61,896 bases of DNA from an uncultured Clostridium sp. (GTDB lineage Bacteria > Bacillota > Clostridia > Lachnospirales > Lachnospiraceae). Positions 1-8,215 of this stretch are shown piece by piece (within the stretch, counting starts at the first letter, position 1; the number at the start of each line of letters is the position of its first letter). The notes beneath the pieces are model-generated. The model was not told the origin of the DNA, searched no databases, and was given only the letters and a program-made list of their open reading frames with translations. The stretch is from positions 1 to 61,896 of the forward strand of contig CABVBU010000014.1 of assembly GCA_902496665.1 (NCBI GenBank), in the 5' to 3' direction. Both the position numbers and the translations under genes were made by a program.

Positions 1-177
1 TTAGTTCCAGATATAAAACATAATGAGGTATCAGAATTACCCCTAAAATATTTAGAAACGGATATTTATCGTGTTTCGAGAGAAGTAAAAAAGATGCAAA
101 GAATAAACGACAACATATTGACTGCATGGTATGAAGTGGATTCCGGTAGATACATTGACATAGAATATAATATTTGA
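1..177 (+). CDS. 3' end of an unrecognised gene (partial)
   Basis: Frame 1 is open from the window edge for 58 codons and stops with TGA at 175-177. The peptide contains the stretch TAWYEVDSGRYIDIEYNI near its end. The DNA is AT-rich like the two genes that follow, and a 42-nt gap separates it from the next start. I recognise no domain. It could be the C-terminus of a small accessory protein belonging to the same acquired fragment. That it is coding at all is inferred from frame length and context. Confidence 0.45.
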   Translation, partial: LVPDIKHNEVSELPLKYLETDIYRVSREVKKMQRINDNILTAWYEVDSGRYIDIEYNI

Positions 178-219
178 TATATTTAATTATATAAATAATG
201 TTATATTTGAAGAGATAGC

Positions 220-1095
220 ATGAAAAATTTGATAAAAAAAATTAGGCTTTATTTGAACATGAGTCAAACCGAGCTCGCAGAACATATGAATGTGTCTTTT
301 GCAACAGTGAACCGTTGGGAAAATGGCAGGGCCGTTCCTAATAAACTGGCGCAGATGAGATTGTATGAGTTGTGTAAGGCACAGGCAGTTCCGGTTTATG
401 ATATGACGTTGGAGAAAATTGTGGAAGCAGCAAAAAAAATAGAAGTTGTTGAAGGAAAGGTGCTGCTTTATCATGGATCGAAATCTGGCATAGAGGGAGT
501 TATTGAGCCGAAGAGCCGGAAGCAATGCGATTTTGGCAGAGGCTTTTATATGGGAACGGACCCAAGTCAGGCATTGACATTGATTTGTGACTATGAAAAA
601 TCGAAATTTTATATTGTCTCTGTCGATACGAATAAACTTAAAATGTTAACGATATCAGCAGATATTGAGTGGGCAATGCTTGTAGCATATAACAGGGGAA
701 GAATGGAGAGTATAAAGGGTACTGAATTTTATAACAAGTATCGAAATATGGCAGCAGGAAAAGATCTGCTTATTGGAAGCATTGCGAATGACAGAATGTT
801 TTATGTGATTGATAATTTCTTTATTGGAAATATCACAGATGCAGCATTGGTGCACAGCCTTTCTGCATTGCAATTAGGAAGTCAGTATGTTGCTGTCTCG
901 CAGCGAGGATGTGATGCAATTCATATCGAAGCGGAAATAGAACTTTCATATTTAGAGAGGGCATTTATTAAGGAAGTTGCTGAGGAAAATCGTGCACGGG
1001 GAGTTTCTCTTGCGAACGATATCTGCAAGAACTACCGCCGTGAAGGTTTATTTTTTGATGAGATTCTGGATAATGCAAAAACCGGAGGAAGATAA
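220..1095 (+). CDS. XRE HTH fused to DUF3990 (ADP-ribosyltransferase-like) domain
   Basis: A 291-residue protein. Residues 1-60 are a clear XRE-type helix-turn-helix (MSQTELAEHMNVS, then TVNRWENGRAVP). From about residue 85 it matches DUF3990: LLYHGS, FGRGFYMGTDPSQA, then a hydrophobic core. DUF3990 belongs to the ADP-ribosyltransferase superfamily and often occurs in toxin-like or conflict modules. The next gene starts on the last base of this stop codon, so the two are translationally coupled. The DNA is AT-rich compared with pfl downstream, which suggests transfer. Inference: an autoregulated toxin-antitoxin-like unit in which the DNA-binding domain sits on the enzyme chain. Target and activity are unknown. 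Confidence 0.8.
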   Translation: MKNLIKKIRLYLNMSQTELAEHMNVSFATVNRWENGRAVPNKLAQMRLYELCKAQAVPVYDMTLEKIVEAAKKIEVVEGKVLLYHGSKSGIEGVIEPKSRKQCDFGRGFYMGTDPSQALTLICDYEKSKFYIVSVDTNKLKMLTISADIEWAMLVAYNRGRMESIKGTEFYNKYRNMAAGKDLLIGSIANDRMFYVIDNFFIGNITDAALVHSLSALQLGSQYVAVSQRGCDAIHIEAEIELSYLERAFIKEVAEENRARGVSLANDICKNYRREGLFFDEILDNAKTGGR

Positions 1096-1511
1096 TGAAT
1101 GAGATAGCTTTGAAACTTTGTGATATACAGGGAAGACTTTTTGAACTGTCGGCGGATCATAATTACGGCAGCATGGAGTTTATTAAACTGTTTATGAATT
1201 CTGAGACGGCAAAAGCATTGGATTCCGACTATAATCGTATGCAATGGGCAGGAGAAGAATATCTTTTAGATGAGGTTATCGGAAATGCCAAGACAGAAAG
1301 CTTGATTGGCGGAGAAGTATTTTCAAAAGATGTCCTGTATTGGATCGGTTATATTTATCGTTATTGGCATTATTACAGCGGTGAGGACAGCAAAAAGATA
1401 TATAAACAAGCAGCAGTCGAAGTTATGAAACGAAATTATATGATGTTTCATACGATGGATCCGGTTCTTGCGATTGAGGATTTAAAAGAAATTTATAATC
1501 AGAAAAGATAA
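1095..1511 (+). CDS. Unrecognised 138-aa partner of the HTH-DUF3990 protein
   Basis: ATG at 1095 overlaps the upstream TAA by one base; the upstream GGAGGA serves as ribosome site. The protein is soluble and probably helical, without signal peptide or membrane segment. Its C-terminal half is rich in aromatic residues (YWIGYIYRYWHYYSG, then NYMMFHTMDPVLAIEDL), which looks like a conserved domain. I cannot name the family. Tight coupling to an ADP-ribosyltransferase-like gene suggests a neutralising or substrate-adaptor role, but nothing in the sequence proves it. A strong hairpin follows the stop, so the two genes form a closed transcription unit. Confidence 0.7.
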   Translation: MNEIALKLCDIQGRLFELSADHNYGSMEFIKLFMNSETAKALDSDYNRMQWAGEEYLLDEVIGNAKTESLIGGEVFSKDVLYWIGYIYRYWHYYSGEDSKKIYKQAAVEVMKRNYMMFHTMDPVLAIEDLKEIYNQKR

Positions 1512-1514
1512 AAG

Positions 1515-1566
1515 AAACACGTACTGATTGAAGTAAGGTAGAATCAACTTCGGGCAGTACGTGTTT
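1515..1566. terminator. Bidirectional intrinsic terminator
   Basis: AAACACGTACTG (1515-1526) pairs perfectly with CAGTACGTGTTT (1555-1566) around a 28-nt loop. A T-rich tract follows on the plus strand (GTTTTATTT), and the minus strand also runs into a U-rich tract (TTTCTTTTATC). It probably ends both the 1095-1511 gene and the convergent pflA gene. Confidence 0.8.
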
Positions 1567-1655
1567 TATTTAGGCGAACAATAGTCAAAGTTCGTGTCTG
1601 TATGAGAATCCGACGTTGACGGGGATCATCGGCATTTGGCTGGCAAAACTTATTT

Positions 1656-2492
1656 CTAACACCCCAGAATCTCTTCCGCCCGCTTCACAGATTCCGCTGT
1701 CGGCGGATCCACATCTTTTAAGGTGTAGGGGATACCAAGGGATTCCCATTTGTAGATGCCGAGTGTGTGGTACGGAAGAACTTCCACTTTTTTTACATTG
1801 GACAGAGCATCTAAAAACGCACGGATGCCGTGAAGATTCTCATCATCATCGGTCACGCCTGGAACGAGGACGTGGCGGATCCACATGGGTTTGCCGATCT
1901 CATTCAGGTATCTGGCGAAGGCCAGAATATTTTCGTTGGAATGTCCGGTGAGAGCGCGGTGCTTTTCCGGATCGATGTGTTTTAAGTCCAGCATGACAAG
2001 ATCGGTATTTTCCATGAGATCGGTGAGCTTTGAGAAAAATGGATCTTCTCTTGTAAACGGCTGTCCTGCGGTGTCAAGCACTGTGCCGACGCCGTTTTCC
2101 TTTGCAAGACGGAAAAGCTCATTCATGAAATCAATCTGTAAGAGCGGTTCGCCTCCACTGACCGTGATGCCGCCCTCTTTGCCCCAGTAGCACTTGTAGC
2201 GGAGCGCCTGTCTGATCAGGGTAGACGGGGTCATTTCTTTATAATTACAGACGGAAGAAGGCGCTGCGCTGTCAGAAGCTGTATTTTGGACAGTATTCGC
2301 ATGAGCTTGAGCTGCGTTTTCGGAGATCTGTTGCCCGGAAACGGCAGCAGCGTTCGCTAATTTCCATGTATCCGGATTATGACAATACCGGCACCGCATA
2401 TGGCAGCCCTGAAGAAAAGTCACAAAGCGGACTCCGGGTCCGTCTACGGAACCAAAACTGTCGATGGAGTGAATGTAGCCTGTTGTTTCCAT
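1656..2492 (-). CDS. pflA: Pyruvate formate-lyase activating enzyme
   Basis: Radical-SAM enzyme that installs the glycyl radical on PflB. The start chosen at 2492 (METTGYIHSIDSF) has a GGGAGAAGGG ribosome site; a longer frame to 2570 adds a hydrophobic leader that the family lacks. The CxxxCxxC cluster ligands lie at about C30, C34 and C37 (CHMRCRYC). The glycine-rich ISGGEPLLQ-type motif is present as TVSGGEPLLQ, and LDLKH follows. Between the cluster motif and the EMTP segment lies an extra stretch of about 40 residues rich in Ala, Asn, Gln and Ser that typical PflA lacks. It follows pflB on the same strand after 194 nt. Confidence 0.96.
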   Translation of the reverse strand: METTGYIHSIDSFGSVDGPGVRFVTFLQGCHMRCRYCHNPDTWKLANAAAVSGQQISENAAQAHANTVQNTASDSAAPSSVCNYKEMTPSTLIRQALRYKCYWGKEGGITVSGGEPLLQIDFMNELFRLAKENGVGTVLDTAGQPFTREDPFFSKLTDLMENTDLVMLDLKHIDPEKHRALTGHSNENILAFARYLNEIGKPMWIRHVLVPGVTDDDENLHGIRAFLDALSNVKKVEVLPYHTLGIYKWESLGIPYTLKDVDPPTAESVKRAEEILGC

Positions 2493-2617
2493 ATAAATAG
2501 TTTCCCTTCTCCCGGAATCTGCCGGGGATAAAAATAAAGGTAAAATGAGCAGAGCAGTGCAAAAGTACAAACACTAAAACCTCAATGCCAAGCTAGAAAA
2601 ACTTCATAATTTAGACT

Positions 2618-2646
2618 CAGCCGGGAATAAACAACATTCCCGGCTG
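2618..2646 (-). terminator. Hairpin between pflB and pflA (attenuator or processing site)
   Basis: CAGCCGGGAAT (2618-2628) pairs perfectly with ATTCCCGGCTG (2636-2646). On the minus strand no strong U-run follows, so full termination is unlikely. It probably stabilises the pflB mRNA and lets only part of the transcription reach pflA. Confidence 0.6.
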
Positions 2647-2686
2647 ATTTTAAATCGATAAAGTTAGTGAGCGATTGCTGCTTATT

Positions 2687-4990
2687 TTACATTGCCTCAT
2701 GGCAGGTTCTTGCAATAACATCCAGCTGCTGCTCTCTTGTCAGGTCGATAAACTTAACGGCATAACCGGAAACACGGATCGTGAAGTTTGCGTACTCCGG
2801 TTTCTCCGGGTGTTCCATCGCATCCTTTAGCTTATCAAGGCCGAATACATTCACGTTGAGATGATGAGCACCCTGATCAAAATATCCGTCGAGAACATGG
2901 ACAAGGTTGTTCTTTCTCTCATCCTCAGAATGTCCGAGTGCGCCCGGAGCGATCGTCTCAGTGTTGGAGATTCCATCGAGAGCGTACTCATACGGAAGCT
3001 TTGCAACGGAGTTTAAGGAAGCGAGAAGACCGTTCTGCTCTGCACCGTAGGATGGAGTAGCGCCCGGAGCAAATGGTGTAAATGCCGCACGGCCATCCGG
3101 GAGAGCACCTGTCGCCTTACCGTAAACCACGTTGGAAGTGATGGTAAGGATGGAGGTTGTCGCCTCGGAATTTCTGTAGGTGTGGTATTTCTTAACCTTC
3201 TTTAAGAATGTCTTTAACAGCCAAACCGCGATATCATCCGCACGGTCATCATCGTTTCCGTAACGCGGGAAATCACCCTCTGTTATGAAGCTTGTCGCCA
3301 TGCCGTTCTCATCGCGGACAACCTTTACCTTTGCGTACTTGATCGCGGAGAGGGAGTCTACCACGTGAGAGAAGCCTGCGATACCGGTTGCGAAGGTACG
3401 CCGTACATCGGTATCGATGAGAGCCATCTCAGCTGCCTCATAGTAATATTTATCGTGCATATACTGGATCAGATTCAGGATGTTTACATAGATTCCTGCC
3501 AGCCAGTCCATCATCAGGTCATACTTATGCATCACCTCGTCATAATCAAGATACTCAGAGGTGATCGGTGCGTACTCCGGACCAGCCTGCATCGGCTTTC
3601 CGTCCTTTGTCTTGTACTTCTCGTCTTTACCTCCGTTGATCGCGTAGAGCAGGCACTTTGCAAGGTTTGCACGTGCTCCGAAGAACTGCATCTCCTTACC
3701 TGTCTGGGTAGCGGATACGCAGCAGCAGATGCTGTAGTCATCGCCCCATACCGGACGCATCACATCATCGTTCTCATACTGGATCGAGGATGTGTCGACG
3801 GAGATCTTTGCCGCGTACTTCTTGAAATTCTCCGGGAGACGGGAGGAGTAAAGTACAGTCAGGTTCGGCTCCGGGGACGGTCCCATGTTCTCTAAAGTAT
3901 GGAGGAAACGGAAGTCTGTCTTTGTTACCATGTGACGTCCATCCTGTCCGAGACCTGCAACCTCCAGTGTTGCCCAAACCGGATCGCCGGAGAAGAGCTG
4001 GTTGTAGGACGGGATTCTCGCGAACTTCACCATACGGAACTTCATGGTCATGTGGTCGATCATTTCCTGTGCCTGGGACTCGGTAAGTGTACCTTCCTCG
4101 AGGTCACGGTTTACATAGATATCAATAAATGTGGAGATACGTCCAACGCTCATAGCCGCGCCATTCTGGGTCTTAACAGCGGCAAGATAGCCGAAATAAA
4201 GCCACTGGATCGCTTCTTTTGCGTTTGTTGCCGGACCGGAAATGTCATAGCCATAGATCTTTGCCATCTCCTTCATGCCCTTTAACGCGCGGATCTGTTC
4301 TGCGATCTCTTCTCTCTGGCGGATAATCTCATCGTACATAGCGCCGTTTCCGCAGAGGTCCAGGTCTTTCTTCTTCTCCTCGATCAGGAAGTCGATACCG
4401 TAAAGAGCCACACGGCGGTAGTCGCCGACGATACGTCCGCGTCCATAGGTATCCGGAAGACCGGTTACGATATGGCAGTGGCGGGCCGCTTTCATTTCCG
4501 GTGTGTAAGCGTCAAAGACTGCCTGGTTGTGTGTCTTGTGGTACTCGGTGAAGATCTTGTGGAACTTCTCATTTACCTTGTATCCGTAGGTCTCAGCAGC
4601 TTCCTCAGCCATCTTGATTCCGCCGTAAGGCATGAAGGCACGCTTTAACGGCTTATCTGTCTGGAGTCCGACGATGGTCTCGAGATCCTTTAAGCTCTCG
4701 TCGATATAGCCCGGGCCGTAGGAGGTCAGGCTGGATACGATCTCAGTCTCGCACTCCAGGACACCGCCTTTTTTGCGCTCCTCTTTCTGGAGCTCCTGGA
4801 GACGTCCCCAGAGCTTATCGGTAGCCTCGGTCGGAGCGGCAAGGAAATCTTCGGTTCCGTCATACTGGGTATAGTTATTCTGGATGAATTCGCGGACATT
4901 GACCTCATCGGTCCACTTTGCGCCCTGGAATCCTCTCCAGGCTTTTTTGAAAACATCAGCGTTTCCGTTTTGGGTATTCTGTTCAGACAT
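2687..4990 (-). CDS. pflB: Formate C-acetyltransferase (pyruvate formate-lyase)
   Basis: 767 residues, close to the usual 750-760. It converts pyruvate and CoA to acetyl-CoA and formate in anaerobic mixed-acid fermentation. The catalytic cysteine pair is C423-C424 in ICCCVSATQTGKEMQFFGAR (an extra Cys precedes it). The radical glycine is G742 in RVSGYAV near the C-terminus. The start is supported by AAGGAGG eight bases upstream. Its activase gene pflA follows. A sigma-70-type promoter and a Fur-box-like sequence lie directly upstream. Very secure identification. Confidence 0.98.
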   Translation of the reverse strand: MSEQNTQNGNADVFKKAWRGFQGAKWTDEVNVREFIQNNYTQYDGTEDFLAAPTEATDKLWGRLQELQKEERKKGGVLECETEIVSSLTSYGPGYIDESLKDLETIVGLQTDKPLKRAFMPYGGIKMAEEAAETYGYKVNEKFHKIFTEYHKTHNQAVFDAYTPEMKAARHCHIVTGLPDTYGRGRIVGDYRRVALYGIDFLIEEKKKDLDLCGNGAMYDEIIRQREEIAEQIRALKGMKEMAKIYGYDISGPATNAKEAIQWLYFGYLAAVKTQNGAAMSVGRISTFIDIYVNRDLEEGTLTESQAQEMIDHMTMKFRMVKFARIPSYNQLFSGDPVWATLEVAGLGQDGRHMVTKTDFRFLHTLENMGPSPEPNLTVLYSSRLPENFKKYAAKISVDTSSIQYENDDVMRPVWGDDYSICCCVSATQTGKEMQFFGARANLAKCLLYAINGGKDEKYKTKDGKPMQAGPEYAPITSEYLDYDEVMHKYDLMMDWLAGIYVNILNLIQYMHDKYYYEAAEMALIDTDVRRTFATGIAGFSHVVDSLSAIKYAKVKVVRDENGMATSFITEGDFPRYGNDDDRADDIAVWLLKTFLKKVKKYHTYRNSEATTSILTITSNVVYGKATGALPDGRAAFTPFAPGATPSYGAEQNGLLASLNSVAKLPYEYALDGISNTETIAPGALGHSEDERKNNLVHVLDGYFDQGAHHLNVNVFGLDKLKDAMEHPEKPEYANFTIRVSGYAVKFIDLTREQQLDVIARTCHEAM

Positions 4991-5076
4991 GGTGGTTCCT
5001 CCTTGTTTGCATTACGATTACATATTGTTAAAAAGGGATCATTCTGAAATCTTCGGTTGTGAAGAAATGCTTCGCC

Positions 5077-5106
5077 ATTATAACAGATCGTGACAGGAAA
5101 AAACAA
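5077..5106 (-). promoter_or_regulatory. pflB promoter
   Basis: On the minus strand TTGTTT (5101-5106), an 18-nt spacer and a perfect TATAAT (5077-5082), about 90 nt upstream of the pflB start. Confidence 0.75.
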
Positions 5107-5111
5107 TGCTT

Positions 5112-5130
5112 TAAATGAGAATCATTATCA
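5112..5130. promoter_or_regulatory. Fur-box-like operator next to the pflB promoter
   Basis: TTAAATGAGAATCATTATC matches 15 of 19 positions of the classical Fur box, with an uninterrupted AATCATTATC half. It lies five bases upstream of the pflB -35. Binding is inferred only from the match. Confidence 0.5.
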
Positions 5131-5461
5131 AAATCTACCATATGGGAAATTTTCTCTTTAGGGAGATCTCAGCTGTTACAGAATCACAGCGCGGCGTGAG
5201 AGACGCCAATAGACTGAAAAAGCGTAAAAAAATAACCCACAGTCTGCGCTATGATTGCCCAGACGGTCGGCTTTCTTCGATCATACTTCACGTGGTTCAC
5301 CACTTATCCGTCAGTCATATGATCGGTATGACATATATATACCAGATGTTGTAGTGTGTGTCAAGTGGAAAAGAATGGTCGGACCAGATATGGGGGAGAG
5401 AATGCCGGTCCTTTTTGGCAGATGTCAGCAAAAAAGCGTGAAGAGCGTCGCTCCATACCGG
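5131..5461. other. Intergenic region between pflB and the response regulator
   Basis: About 330 nt. Short frames here (for example 5115-5354 plus) lack ribosome sites and look non-coding. A GACGGTCGG..TTCACGTGG stretch and several short inverted repeats are present, but I see no recognisable RNA. Confidence 0.4.
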
Positions 5462-5491
5462 TTGACGGAATCATGCCCGGCGGGGTACAAT
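5462..5491 (+). promoter_or_regulatory. Promoter of the two-component operon
   Basis: TTGACG (5462-5467), an 18-nt spacer and TACAAT (5486-5491), 40 nt before the response regulator start, followed by a G-rich ribosome site region (GGGGGAACGAGG). Confidence 0.7.
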
Positions 5492-5531
5492 AACCTTAAT
5501 ATGACTTTGGGGGAAACAGGGGGGAACGAGG

Positions 5532-7139
5532 ATGTTAAAGGTACTGATCGCGGATGATGAGAGCAAGGTCTGCCAGCTGATCGAAAAGCTGGTGGACTGG
5601 GATGCTCTTGATATGGAGGTCGGAGCGGTCGCGGAGAACGGGATCGATGCGCTGGAAAAGATAAAGGAAGTTCATCCGGATATCGTGATCACGGACATCC
5701 GGATGCCGGGATATGATGGGCTGGACCTGATCCGGCTCGGAAAAGAGGAAGCTCCGAATGCGGAGTTTGTGATCATCAGCGGCTACCGCCATTTTGAGTA
5801 TGCGCAGATGGCGATCCGGTACGGGGTGAATGCGTATCTCTTAAAGCCGATAAAAAAGGACGAGCTGACGGAGACATTAAAGCGCCTCAGCACCCGTTTC
5901 CGGGCGCAGACGGAACAGCTGAGCCAGGAGGAGAAGACCAGACTGGCGATCAGAAGCGATGAGAAGAACCTGAGACAGGCCTTTTTACAGGATCTTGTGG
6001 GGAGAAGAAATAAGGAGACCCTGTCGCAGCCGCTTTTGGAGATCAACCGGGAATTTCACTATCGTTTTGAGCCGGGGGAATTCTGCATCGCCATCTTAAA
6101 ACTGGATGGGCGTGTCTGCGACGAGGAGCAGAATGTCCAGTTTATGGCAGAGAAAGTCCAGTCTGCGGCGGAAAGATTTTTAAAAGACTATGTCATGGAG
6201 ACAGAAAATACGGAGCTCAACGGATTCCATTTCTTTCTGCTGAACTATGACGCAGAGGACCGGATGCAGATCCGGAGACAGATGAAAGCCCTGCTCTCGG
6301 AGATCCGGGTCCAGGGGGACATTTTAAAGAACCTGTCGGTGACGCTGACGCTCGGCGAGGGCGTGGGAAGTCTCCCGGAGATCGGCAGTTCCTTAAAAAA
6401 TGCCAGACTCCTCATCGAGGAGCGGCTGCTCGCAGGAACGGGAAAGCTGATGGAAGGAAAGATCGAAAGCGGGGAGTCCTTCGCGGACAGTGAGATCTTC
6501 GCAAAGTTTAATGACCGGATCGCACATACGCTGGAGAGTCTGGATTCCTTTGCAGTGCGGGAAGAACTGATCTATCTGAAGACGAAAATGCTGGCGGAGA
6601 AGGAGATCAGCGGTCATGAGATCCTTCAGATGACGAAGGAGATCTGCAACCAGTACCTGTTTTTTATGAAAAAGTACCGCCTTCCGGTGGAAGAAAATTT
6701 CATGGAGAATTTCAGCGTCAGCGCCGACAACTGTGCAGATGCGGCGGAGCTTTTCGATTATCTGACGAGACGGATCACGACCTCCTACGAGAAGGCAGCA
6801 AGGTTAAAGCGGCAGGATGAAAACCGTCCGATTCGCGTGGTGAAAAAGTATGTGGAAGAACATTTTGGAGAGCCGCTGACGCTGGAAGAACTCAGTCGGG
6901 TTGTGGATCTCTCCCCGACGTACCTCAGCACGATCTTTAAGAAGGATACGGGGATGACGTTTCTGGAATACCTCTCGAAGGTTCGCATGGACATGGCAAA
7001 AAAGCTCTTAAAGGAGACAAATGACACGGTGGCCGATATCTGCGGGAAGGTCGGCTACAGCGATGTGCGGTATTTCACGAAGACCTTTACAAAATATGCG
7101 GGCTTAAAGCCCAAGGAATACAGAAAGCTGTACTCATGA
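5532..7139 (+). CDS. YesN-type response regulator (REC + AraC HTH)
   Basis: 535 residues. Residues 1-125 form a receiver domain: acidic pocket DDE near the N-terminus, phospho-acceptor in VITDIRMPG (about D54), and K in LLKPIKKDEL. The middle ~300 residues are a helical linker typical of YesN-like regulators. The last ~100 residues are an AraC-type double helix-turn-helix (LTLEELSRVVDLSPTYLSTI, then VADICGKVGYSDVRYFTKTF). It should activate carbohydrate-uptake genes upon phosphorylation. The kinase gene overlaps by four bases (ATGA). Candidate targets are its own operon and the sugar operon starting at 20738. Confidence 0.92.
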   Translation: MLKVLIADDESKVCQLIEKLVDWDALDMEVGAVAENGIDALEKIKEVHPDIVITDIRMPGYDGLDLIRLGKEEAPNAEFVIISGYRHFEYAQMAIRYGVNAYLLKPIKKDELTETLKRLSTRFRAQTEQLSQEEKTRLAIRSDEKNLRQAFLQDLVGRRNKETLSQPLLEINREFHYRFEPGEFCIAILKLDGRVCDEEQNVQFMAEKVQSAAERFLKDYVMETENTELNGFHFFLLNYDAEDRMQIRRQMKALLSEIRVQGDILKNLSVTLTLGEGVGSLPEIGSSLKNARLLIEERLLAGTGKLMEGKIESGESFADSEIFAKFNDRIAHTLESLDSFAVREELIYLKTKMLAEKEISGHEILQMTKEICNQYLFFMKKYRLPVEENFMENFSVSADNCADAAELFDYLTRRITTSYEKAARLKRQDENRPIRVVKKYVEEHFGEPLTLEELSRVVDLSPTYLSTIFKKDTGMTFLEYLSKVRMDMAKKLLKETNDTVADICGKVGYSDVRYFTKTFTKYAGLKPKEYRKLYS

Positions 7140-8215
7140 TGGAGAAGAAACATACCGATGAGAAAAATTACCTGTCCGTCCGGATCAAATGGTGCGCACT
7201 TCTCGCAGCCGGGCTGGTCGGGGCATTCCTCGTGAGAATGTGGGTGGTGTGCATCCGGGAAATGCAGTCCCTGATGATCCCGGCTGTATTTACGGCACTT
7301 TCCGCTGCTCTGGCGGTGATCGTTTACCGGACGGTGCTGATCCCATACCGGGAGACTCGGAAGATCTATGAGCAGTTTGTCATGGGCTATGTCATGGAGG
7401 ACCTTTTTAAGGTCCGCTATCCGTTTTCACCGGAGAGTGAGCAGGCAGTCCTGCGCCTGAACGAGATCATCGACCGGAACAACCTGATCGCGATCTCGAA
7501 AAAACAGGCGGAGTATCTGGCGCTTCAGAACCAGATCAATCCCCATTTCCTCTACAACACGCTGGAGGGGATCCGGAGTGAGGCGCTGATCGCGGGGCTG
7601 GACAGCATCGCGGAGATGACGGAGGCGCTGGCGACCTTCTTCCGCTACACGATCTCAAACCTGGAAAATCTCGTGACGCTGGAGGACGAACTTGCCAATA
7701 TCGAGAATTATTACTATATTCAACAGTTCCGATTCGGTTCCAAACTGGACCTGAAGATCCAGTATGACCGGGATCCGGACGACGATTTCACGGAGATGGA
7801 TTTTCTGCAGTGCAAACTTCCGAAGCTGACACTGCAGCCGATCGTGGAAAATTCCATCTACCACGGGATCGAGCGAAAGATCGGAAAAGGTCATCTTGTG
7901 ATCCGGATCAGTGCGAGTGAGGAACGGCTCTACATCAGGATTTCCGATGATGGGCGCGGAATGACGGACGAAAAACTGAAGGAACTGAATGAAAAACTGC
8001 GCCGTCTTGATGTGGAGACAGATGTCCCGGAAAAAGAGGAGGAGAAGAAGCCGGCCCGCGGCGGGATCGCGGTGGTGAACGTGAACAGGCGGATCAAGCT
8101 CCTCTTCGGCGAGGAGTACGGAATCCATGTCTACAGCAAAGAGGGGATCGGAACTGATGTCATAGTGGAGCTTCCGCTGGTGCGCGACGGGGATCGTCAG
8201 GGAGGATGGCGATGA
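7136..8215 (+). CDS. YesM-type sensor histidine kinase, minimal sensor
   Basis: 359 residues. Two membrane segments (about 17-37 and 44-65) have hardly any extracytoplasmic loop, so the large Cache-type sensor common in YesM is missing. The phospho-acceptor histidine lies in NQINPHFLYNTLEG (about H137) of the His_kinase family. The HATPase domain shows the N box (ENSIYHG) and G1 box (DDGRGMT). It starts within the regulator stop (ATGA) and its own stop overlaps the following gene in the same way. Without a sensor domain, the signal probably comes from another protein. The downstream ATPase-like protein is an obvious candidate. Confidence 0.92.
   Translation: MMEKKHTDEKNYLSVRIKWCALLAAGLVGAFLVRMWVVCIREMQSLMIPAVFTALSAALAVIVYRTVLIPYRETRKIYEQFVMGYVMEDLFKVRYPFSPESEQAVLRLNEIIDRNNLIAISKKQAEYLALQNQINPHFLYNTLEGIRSEALIAGLDSIAEMTEALATFFRYTISNLENLVTLEDELANIENYYYIQQFRFGSKLDLKIQYDRDPDDDFTEMDFLQCKLPKLTLQPIVENSIYHGIERKIGKGHLVIRISASEERLYIRISDDGRGMTDEKLKELNEKLRRLDVETDVPEKEEEKKPARGGIAVVNVNRRIKLLFGEEYGIHVYSKEGIGTDVIVELPLVRDGDRQGGWR

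Noticed and set aside
5057..5076. Possible Rex redox operator near the pflB start site
   Set aside because: One half-site (TTGTGAA) fits, but the second half is poor and the spacing is seven instead of four bases.
5115..5354. 79-aa plus-strand frame upstream of the response regulator
   Set aside because: No ribosome site, no domain, and it begins inside the Fur-box-like element.
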